DNA of 5,324 nucleotides from contig WRMU01000049.1 of the NCBI GenBank assembly GCA_009776965.1, forward strand, positions 1 to 5,324, in the 5' to 3' direction. Each line of letters starts with the position of its first letter. Position 1 is the first letter of the stretch. Below the pieces are notes generated by a model. It did no database searches, was not told the origin of the DNA, and saw only the letters and a program-made list of their open reading frames with translations. Shown here piece by piece: positions 1-5,324 of the stretch. The translations under genes were made by a program, and so were the position numbers. Origin of the DNA: Microgenomates group bacterium. Its GTDB lineage: Bacteria > Patescibacteriota > Microgenomatia > UBA1400 > PJMF01.

Positions 1-25
1 AGCAAGACCTTCAAGAAACTCTCTT

Positions 26-1582
26 TTAATAAAATAAATTATTTAACACTCCCGCCTCACGCATGGGAAGCAACTCTATTTCTTCGGTTTGTATTGCTGT
101 CATGCTATGCGACACTCCATTAGTCAAGCGCAAATCCATGGGTAAGTACAGCTCAACTAGCAGCTGTCGCTCTTTTTCCGTTCTCGACAATGATCGGTCC
201 ACATAAGGCCAGCGGCTTCGCTCATTACTTTCCGCGCAGTAGCTACTACCAGACAAAGCCACTCCCGTTTCCAAGTTCATGCCAATCCACCTCTGGATTC
301 CTTGCAATTGATATGTCGCTTCAAAACACCAGCTCTCCTCCATAACTCTCCTTAGTATTGGCTTACCATACAATCCCCCCAAGCTCCCTTGATAGCTAAC
401 TTCTCCGGTGGTCAAATCCATCCGATATACACTCTGTTCAGTAACTAAAGCCAAAAACTCCCGCCGCTTATTAAACTCTGCCAAAAAAGCCGCCTCAGTC
501 GCTTCCTCTGCCGACTCCGGTATTATCAATTCTTCTTCATATAAGCTCGGGATTAGAGCCGCCTGATACACTCCCATCGGCAAACCCGCCGTCCCTTGGA
601 TATGTATCTCTTGTCCTGTCTCCAGCGACAAAGCCGTCACTTCGCTCAATCGCATATCGCTCTCTCCCAAAATCAAGTGGTTCCCTCCTCGACTACTTTC
701 TGCTTGTGCAAAAATCAACCTACGATTATCATCTACTCCGACAAATCTTCTCCCCGGCAAACTTCCATCATAAACTTCTGTTAATCTTTGCCATGCCAGC
801 TCCCCGCTATCAGTTGCTGTTTTTAATTGAAAGAAAGTCCAAGCCTCATTACTATTATTACCTTGTAGCAATAAACTATAATGCCCCACATTAACAATTT
901 TTCCTTTAATATCCGGATCAAGCCGCCAATATAAATTATCTTCATAATCACGTATCCCGTCCGTCCATAGCATCACTCCCTCATCCAACACATTATGGTA
1001 ATAAACATAAATCTTGCCATTTACTTGTCCCACCAGCTCCAAATCAGTTAAAGGTACTTGAAAAGTTTTTTGCGGCGCATGTTCACTAATAATATCTTGC
1101 GCCATTTCCTTGCTGAGCAGCAACTCCTCCGTCAGAAAGTTAATATCATAACTATAAACCACTTCTTCTTCTGAGCGATAGACCAGTTTATCGCTCCATA
1201 TCAGAGGTGTAGCTTTTAATAAATCCATAAACCCCCCAAAATTATTTAGTTTTTGCCATTCTCCGTCAATATTCAACTCTAATTGCCATGGATCTCGATG
1301 TGCCGCTAAGAGCAAATCTGGGTCCAAATTAAGCACCACCTCCTCGCTAAACCATTCACTCCCGCGCAAAATATTCACAAACTGCGATAATCCTCTTACT
1401 TTTAGTAGAGTTTCTTCTTTATTCGCCTCCCATTGCCATAAATTATTTTTACCTATCCTCCACCACCAATTTATTTTTACCATCAATTGCACCACCACCA
1501 ACACCAATCCTATCGCCATAGCACCTACCAACAAACATACCGGCAATCTTGCTGACTTGGGCAAATGACGATTCCACATCAT
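26..1582 (-). CDS. Membrane-anchored protein of unknown function, possible beta-propeller-like extracytoplasmic domain
   Basis: I do not recognise this 518-residue protein. Seen: a short basic N-terminus (R5, K9, R12) precedes one hydrophobic segment at about residues 13-35. A Trp-rich juxtamembrane stretch follows (W39-W41, W49, W51). The rest is soluble and acidic, with no second membrane segment. Inferred topology is N-in, with about 480 residues outside the cytoplasmic membrane. The body is rich in short hydrophobic, aromatic strands. Three copies of a pattern like hydrophobic-x-L-[ET]-T-G occur, with Gly at 323, 393 and 440. This resembles the strand-turn motif of PQQ/WD-type propellers, but the fold is a guess. 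An acidic Glu/Ala-rich stretch at 349-376 is probably helical. C419 and C449 are the only Cys outside the membrane segment and could pair. The start is the first of two tandem ATGs and directly abuts the proS stop, so the gene is probably co-transcribed and translationally coupled with proS. The only SD-like AGG lies about 12 nt upstream, too far to be convincing. The stop is TAA at 26-28. Confidence 0.85.
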   Translation of the reverse strand: MMWNRHLPKSARLPVCLLVGAMAIGLVLVVVQLMVKINWWWRIGKNNLWQWEANKEETLLKVRGLSQFVNILRGSEWFSEEVVLNLDPDLLLAAHRDPWQLELNIDGEWQKLNNFGGFMDLLKATPLIWSDKLVYRSEEEVVYSYDINFLTEELLLSKEMAQDIISEHAPQKTFQVPLTDLELVGQVNGKIYVYYHNVLDEGVMLWTDGIRDYEDNLYWRLDPDIKGKIVNVGHYSLLLQGNNSNEAWTFFQLKTATDSGELAWQRLTEVYDGSLPGRRFVGVDDNRRLIFAQAESSRGGNHLILGESDMRLSEVTALSLETGQEIHIQGTAGLPMGVYQAALIPSLYEEELIIPESAEEATEAAFLAEFNKRREFLALVTEQSVYRMDLTTGEVSYQGSLGGLYGKPILRRVMEESWCFEATYQLQGIQRWIGMNLETGVALSGSSYCAESNERSRWPYVDRSLSRTEKERQLLVELYLPMDLRLTNGVSHSMTAIQTEEIELLPMREAGVLNNLFY

Positions 1583-2821
1583 CTATAATGATAGCCTATT
1601 AATTTCGATTAGTCGAGAGTCATTACTGCCTCTCTTTTTTAATTCAATTTGCTCTATGCCAGTTTTGGGCGAAATCACCAATCTATTTGGACAGCCAATC
1701 AAATCAGCCGCCGCAAACTTAGCCCCCGCGCTTAAGTTTCTGCGCTCATCGAATAGTACTTCTTTGCCCTGTCCAATCAGTTTTTCATAAACCTCGGATG
1801 CTTTTTTTAATATCGCCTCATCTTCTCCCAAAGCAATAAGATGGTATTGGAAGGGCGCCACATTTTCCGGCCAGACAATTCCCTTATCGTCCGCATGTTT
1901 CTCCACAATAATCCCCATTGCCCTGCTAATTCCGATTCCATAACAACCCATATAAATCTCGCGCTCAGCATTTTTTCCGTCCACATAAGTCAAGCCAAAA
2001 GGAGCCGATTTAGCTGTCCCTAAATCAAAAATATTCCCCGCTTCTGATGCTTTTGCCCCCACCATTTTGGTTTTTTTACATTTCGGACACTCGCTCCCCT
2101 CGGTCAATCCTTGAGTCGCGATTTCTGTGTTCACACAATAACCACAGTCAGGGCAATATAAAATATCGTCCTCTCCTGCGTCCGTTAAAACCATAAACTC
2201 ATAGGATATTTTTTCGCTAAAACTCCCCCCGCTAGCCTCCGTCACTTTAGCGTCCAAGCCCAACCTCTCAAAAGTTTTCAGGTAAACTTCCTTGGCTTTC
2301 CCGTAATAATCTTCAAAATCCTCGTGAGTCGCATGGAAAGAATACATGTCCTTCATCAAAAACTCCCTTCCTCGCAGTATTCCCGACTTTGCTCGCAGCT
2401 CATCCCGAAACTTCCATTGGATCTGATAGACACTCTTGGGTAAATCTCTGTATGAGCTAATTACTTCTTTTAATAGCGGCACCACCACTTCCTCATGCGA
2501 AAATCCCAACGCATATTCTTTATTGGTTTGACTATTCAACTTAAATAACACATCCACACTATCCCAAGCTCCAGTAACTTGCCAATTGCTCTTGGGGCTC
2601 AAAGCACTCATCAAAATCTCGCTACTCCCCATTCCTTCCATTTCCTTGCGGACAATGTCTGAGATCTTGCGCAATACTCGCAATCCCAGTGGGGTATAAA
2701 CATAAACTCCTGCCATCACCTGACGGACAAAACCAGCTTGAGTCAATAGTTTATGGTTTATTGTGGTAGCATTAGCTGGGGCGGATTTTTCCGGAGTAAA
2801 AATTAATTGCGAGAACAACAT
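1583..2821 (-). CDS. proS: Proline-tRNA ligase (ProRS), short form without the INS editing domain
   Basis: A class II aminoacyl-tRNA synthetase that charges tRNA-Pro with proline in the cytoplasm; 412 residues from the chosen start. Motif 1 region is at about 38-61 (GVYVYTPLGLRVLRKI). The HEE loop is at 109-111. Motif 2 is at about 137-158 (KFRDEL...GREFLMKD). Motif 3 is at about 292-307 (GCYGIGISRAMGIIVE). A C-terminal anticodon-binding domain spans about 325-410. Typical bacterial ProRS is about 570 residues, with a roughly 180-residue INS editing domain between motifs 2 and 3. Here only about 20 residues separate two CPxC pairs (C223/C226 and C245/C248), which probably bind zinc, so INS is absent. 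Clearing Ala-tRNA-Pro would then need a free-standing deacylase or be dispensable. The frame stays open upstream to an ATG at 2917. That extension would run antisense into uvrA and adds nothing family-like, whereas the ATG at 2821 begins the conserved MLFSQLIFTP and lies 9 nt after a TATAAT. The TAG stop abuts the next gene. Confidence 0.97.
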   Translation of the reverse strand: MLFSQLIFTPEKSAPANATTINHKLLTQAGFVRQVMAGVYVYTPLGLRVLRKISDIVRKEMEGMGSSEILMSALSPKSNWQVTGAWDSVDVLFKLNSQTNKEYALGFSHEEVVVPLLKEVISSYRDLPKSVYQIQWKFRDELRAKSGILRGREFLMKDMYSFHATHEDFEDYYGKAKEVYLKTFERLGLDAKVTEASGGSFSEKISYEFMVLTDAGEDDILYCPDCGYCVNTEIATQGLTEGSECPKCKKTKMVGAKASEAGNIFDLGTAKSAPFGLTYVDGKNAEREIYMGCYGIGISRAMGIIVEKHADDKGIVWPENVAPFQYHLIALGEDEAILKKASEVYEKLIGQGKEVLFDERRNLSAGAKFAAADLIGCPNRLVISPKTGIEQIELKKRGSNDSRLIEINRLSL

Positions 2822-2827
2822 AGAGTA

Positions 2828-2857
2828 TTGATTATACACCAATTTAGATGATATAAT
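2828..2857 (+). promoter_or_regulatory. Predicted sigma-70-type promoter for uvrA
   Basis: The -35 is TTGATT (2828-2833), matching four of six TTGACA bases. It is followed by an 18-bp spacer and a perfect TATAAT -10 (2852-2857). Initiation 5-9 nt downstream of the -10 falls at about 2863-2867, and the uvrA ATG is at 2867. The transcript would therefore be leaderless or carry only a few leader bases, which fits the absence of a Shine-Dalgarno sequence. I saw no LexA-type operator in the gap. The hexamers are seen directly; promoter activity is inferred. Confidence 0.75.
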
Positions 2858-2859
2858 AA
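2831..2859 (-). promoter_or_regulatory. Predicted sigma-70-type promoter for proS and the downstream membrane protein
   Basis: Reading the minus strand, a perfect TATAAT -10 occupies 2836-2831. A weak -35 candidate, TTATTA (2859-2854, three of six matches to TTGACA), lies 17 bp upstream. The proS ATG begins at 2821, exactly 9 nt after the -10, so this transcript is also predicted to be leaderless or nearly so. No Shine-Dalgarno sequence is present. The elements overlap those of the divergent uvrA promoter: this -10 overlaps the uvrA -35, and this -35 overlaps the uvrA -10. The promoter probably serves both minus-strand genes, since none is apparent at their junction. Confidence 0.65.
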
Positions 2860-2866
2860 CCCCTTT

Positions 2867-5324
2867 ATGCAAGAGAAATTGTCCAACTATATCGTCATTA
2901 AAGGAGCCAGAGAACATAACCTCAAAAATATTGATCTAACTATCCCTAAAAACAAACTAGTTGTTTTTTCCGGTGTGTCCGGTTCTGGCAAATCCTCGCT
3001 CGCTTTTGACACTCTCTATTCCGAAGGGCAGCGCCGCTATGTCGAAAGCCTTTCTTCCTATGCCCGCATGTTCTTGGGTGTCATGAAAAAGCCCGATGTT
3101 GACCAAATAGACGGTCTATCGCCAGCCATCTCCATCGACCAGAAAACCACCTCTCATAATCCTCGCTCCACCGTCGGCACCATCACCGAGATTCACGACT
3201 ACCTTCGCCTTCTTTTCGCTAAAATTGGCCATCCCCATTGTCCGGAATGTGGTCGCGAAATCACCACCCAAACTATTGATCAAATTATCGCCCTTATCTC
3301 TCGAGAAATCCAAACCAGACTTTCCAGCGGCAACCCCGTTTATAGCGCCGCTGCCCGACTCATGGTTCTCTCTCCCATCATTCGCGATAAAAAAGGTGAG
3401 TTCACCTCCCTTCTTTCTTCTCTGCGCAAGAAAGGTTATGCCCGCGCGCGCATTGACAACCAACTCTACTCGCTCGACAAAAACATGTCTCTTTTCAAAA
3501 ATAATCGCCACACCATCGAAGTAGTTGTTGACCGTTTGGTAGTCAACTCTAAGCAATTCACTCAAGGCGATGATTTTAAGAGTTTTAAGTCGCGCCTCAG
3601 TCAGTCAGTTGAAGAAGCGCTCAAACTTTCTGATGGTTTTGTGATTATCTCCTTTGTCGAAGACGAGGGATTCAATTTTCCCGATCAGCCCCAAAATATG
3701 AGCGATTGTTTATTTAGCGAAAAGTTAGCCTGCAGTTTTTGTGGTATTTCTGTTGCTCCTCCCACTCCCCCCCTGTTTTCCTTTAATAATCCTCTCGGAG
3801 CTTGCCCCACTTGTAATGGTCTAGGTTCTCTCCTCAAAATTGATGTCGATAAAATCATTGCTCCCAATCTCACTCTTTCCGAAGGAGCCATTATCCCTTT
3901 TGAGCGCACCATCGCCAGCAATTCTTGGTGGTCGCGCTTAGTGCAAACAGTTGTCGAAGATTTGGGATACGACTTCCGCAAAACAACTTGGAAAGACTTT
4001 AGCGAACAGGCTCAACAAATACTTCTCTTTGGTTCTCCCAAACTCTATACTGTCACTGGCGAAAATCGCTTTGGGGACGCCACCACCATCAAAAAAGAGT
4101 TCATTGGTCTAGCTCACGAGTTAGAAAAAAGATTTAATGAAACTGAGTCTGACTTCATTCGTCGCGAAATAAACAGCTTTATGCGCCAAGAAATCTGTCC
4201 CAGCTGCAAAGGACAGCGACTCCGCGATGAGGCTTTAGCTGTTTTTGTGGCCGACAAAAATATCGCCGAGGTTAGCGAGATGACTATCGACAAATCATTA
4301 GAGTTTGTTAATCTTCTGCAAAACGAAACTCCCCTTTTGTCTACCAAAGAGCAGGCTATCTCCCAGAGCATCCTCAAAGAAATCTCTGCTCGCTTAGGAT
4401 TTCTCAATGCCGTTGGTCTGGACTATCTCACTCTCGCCCGCACTGCCTCCACTCTCGCCGGTGGCGAAGCTCAGCGTATTCGCCTAGCCTCTCAAATCGG
4501 CACTGGCCTCACCGGCGTTCTCTATATTCTCGACGAACCCACCATCGGTCTACATCAGCGCGACAACAATCGCCTCATCGAGACTTTAAAGAACTTACGC
4601 GACAAAGGCAATAGCGTCATTGTGGTGGAACATGATCGCGACCTCATGCTCGCCGCCGATGAAATCATTGACTTTGGGCCTTTAGCTGGTCTCCATGGTG
4701 GACAAATCATCGCTCAAGGCACTCCTCAAGCCATCATGCAACATCCCACTTCCTTAACCGGAAAGTTCCTCGCCTACAAAAAAGATGTTAAGCGTCCCAC
4801 CATCTCCAAAAATGACCAGCAAAAACGTTCTCTCAGCCAGCAAAAATATGATGTCACCGACAAAACCATTGATATTATTGGCGCGACGACCAATAATCTC
4901 CAAAATATTTCTGTTCAATTTCCTCTGGGTAAGTTTGTCGCCATCACTGGCGTTTCCGGCTCCGGTAAATCCACTCTCCTCTATGAAACTCTTTTTGCCA
5001 ACTTAAGTCAACAACTAGGGTTCAAAGTCAATGATTTTATCCCCGGCAAAATTGAACGTCTCACTTTCCCTCCGCAAATTAAAAAAGCAATTTTAGTAGA
5101 CCAAAGTCCCATTGGCAAAACTCCTCGCTCCAATCCCGCCACCTACACCAAAGTTTTCGACTATATTCGCAAGATTTTTGCTGCCACCGCCCAAGCCCAT
5201 ACCCATGGTTTTGGTGCCGATAGGTTTAGTTTCAACATCAAAGGCGGCCGCTGTGAGGCCTGCCATGGAGATGGCCAATTGAAGATTGAAATGCAATTCT
5301 TGCCCGATGTTTATGTACCCTGCG
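2867..5324 (+). CDS. uvrA: Excinuclease ABC subunit A (UvrA), 3' end cut off by the window
   Basis: UvrA is the DNA-damage sensor of nucleotide excision repair: a dimeric ATPase with two ABC modules that loads UvrB onto lesions. The 819 codons present are open throughout. Seen in order: Walker A1 with K42; a UvrB-binding region at about 125-288; zinc module C289-x2-C292-x20-C313-x2-C316, the same spacing as E. coli; ABC signature at 530-534 reading LAGGE, where Ser is usual; Walker B D556/E557; H-loop H589; Walker A2 with K701; and the insertion-domain zinc finger C796-x2-C799-x19-C819. The window ends one base after C819. The final Cys of that finger, the second signature and Walker B2 therefore lie outside. 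Positions run about 56 residues ahead of E. coli UvrA (940 aa), with small expansions, mostly in the UvrB-binding region. The start is firm: an in-frame TGA at 2849-2851 lies just upstream, no other start codon intervenes, and the conserved family sequence begins at about residue 8. There is no Shine-Dalgarno sequence. Confidence 0.98.
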   Translation, partial: MQEKLSNYIVIKGAREHNLKNIDLTIPKNKLVVFSGVSGSGKSSLAFDTLYSEGQRRYVESLSSYARMFLGVMKKPDVDQIDGLSPAISIDQKTTSHNPRSTVGTITEIHDYLRLLFAKIGHPHCPECGREITTQTIDQIIALISREIQTRLSSGNPVYSAAARLMVLSPIIRDKKGEFTSLLSSLRKKGYARARIDNQLYSLDKNMSLFKNNRHTIEVVVDRLVVNSKQFTQGDDFKSFKSRLSQSVEEALKLSDGFVIISFVEDEGFNFPDQPQNMSDCLFSEKLACSFCGISVAPPTPPLFSFNNPLGACPTCNGLGSLLKIDVDKIIAPNLTLSEGAIIPFERTIASNSWWSRLVQTVVEDLGYDFRKTTWKDFSEQAQQILLFGSPKLYTVTGENRFGDATTIKKEFIGLAHELEKRFNETESDFIRREINSFMRQEICPSCKGQRLRDEALAVFVADKNIAEVSEMTIDKSLEFVNLLQNETPLLSTKEQAISQSILKEISARLGFLNAVGLDYLTLARTASTLAGGEAQRIRLASQIGTGLTGVLYILDEPTIGLHQRDNNRLIETLKNLRDKGNSVIVVEHDRDLMLAADEIIDFGPLAGLHGGQIIAQGTPQAIMQHPTSLTGKFLAYKKDVKRPTISKNDQQKRSLSQQKYDVTDKTIDIIGATTNNLQNISVQFPLGKFVAITGVSGSGKSTLLYETLFANLSQQLGFKVNDFIPGKIERLTFPPQIKKAILVDQSPIGKTPRSNPATYTKVFDYIRKIFAATAQAHTHGFGADRFSFNIKGGRCEACHGDGQLKIEMQFLPDVYVPC

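Noticed and set aside
1..25. Possible rho-independent terminator after the unknown gene
   Set aside because: Only 25 bases are visible. No stable GC-rich hairpin followed by a T-run on the minus strand can be built from them.
596..894. Two overlapping plus-strand 62-codon frames
   Set aside because: They are antisense to the 518-residue gene, have unstructured compositions, and no ribosome-binding or promoter signal.
1337..1344. Perfect Shine-Dalgarno-like AGGAGGTG on the minus strand inside the unknown gene
   Set aside because: It encodes Glu-Glu-Val within the reading frame, and no ATG or convincing alternative start lies at the right distance downstream.
1523..1546. Possible lipoprotein signal at Cys16 of the unknown membrane protein
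   Set aside because: The residues before the Cys are L-P-V, which do not match a lipobox (small residue at -1). The hydrophobic stretch continues past the Cys, as in a membrane anchor.
2822..2917. A 32-residue N-terminal extension of proS starting at the ATG at 2917
   Set aside because: It would overlap the uvrA start in antisense and pass through both predicted -10 elements, and it shows no family similarity. The ATG at 2821 begins the conserved ProRS N-terminus.
3116..3565. 149-codon open frame on the minus strand
   Set aside because: It lies wholly antisense inside the conserved UvrA coding sequence. Its low-complexity Gly/Asp/Val-rich translation is a shadow of C-rich uvrA codons.
3685..4407. 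Two further minus-strand open frames (3685-3981 and 4114-4407)
   Set aside because: Both are antisense to intact UvrA domains, have no recognisable protein features, and have no promoter or start signal.

Overview
The window holds three tightly packed protein-coding genes with almost no non-coding DNA. They look like core chromosomal genes of a compact bacterial genome. The standard genetic code fits all three frames. The proline-tRNA ligase (ProRS) lacks the large editing insertion found in most bacterial ProRS, and genes abut or are separated by only tens of bases. Together with a large unrecognised membrane-anchored protein, this suggests a streamlined bacterium, and a Candidate Phyla Radiation (Patescibacteria)-type genome is a reasonable guess. 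That assignment is inference only; nothing here is a phylogenetic marker that I can place by eye.

Layout: on the minus strand, proS (1583-2821) is followed with no gap by a 518-residue, single-pass membrane-anchored protein of unknown function (26-1582). On the plus strand, uvrA starts at 2867 and runs off the right edge of the window, giving 819 codons of the nucleotide excision repair damage sensor. The two transcription units diverge from a 45-bp gap (2822-2866). Bases 1-25 lie downstream of the unknown gene and show no clear terminator. No RNA gene, mobile element, CRISPR array or repeat family was seen.

The most interesting part is the 45-bp gap. It carries a perfect TATAAT on each strand, and each one is followed by exactly 9 nt and then the ATG of its gene. 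Neither start has a Shine-Dalgarno sequence, so both mRNAs are predicted to be leaderless or nearly so. The -35 region of each promoter overlaps the -10 of the other, so the two units probably compete for RNA polymerase. Other points of note are an Ala in place of the usual Ser in the first ABC signature of UvrA, and a C-over-G skew on the plus strand that continues across the divergent junction. I see no evidence for a novel multi-gene system here.
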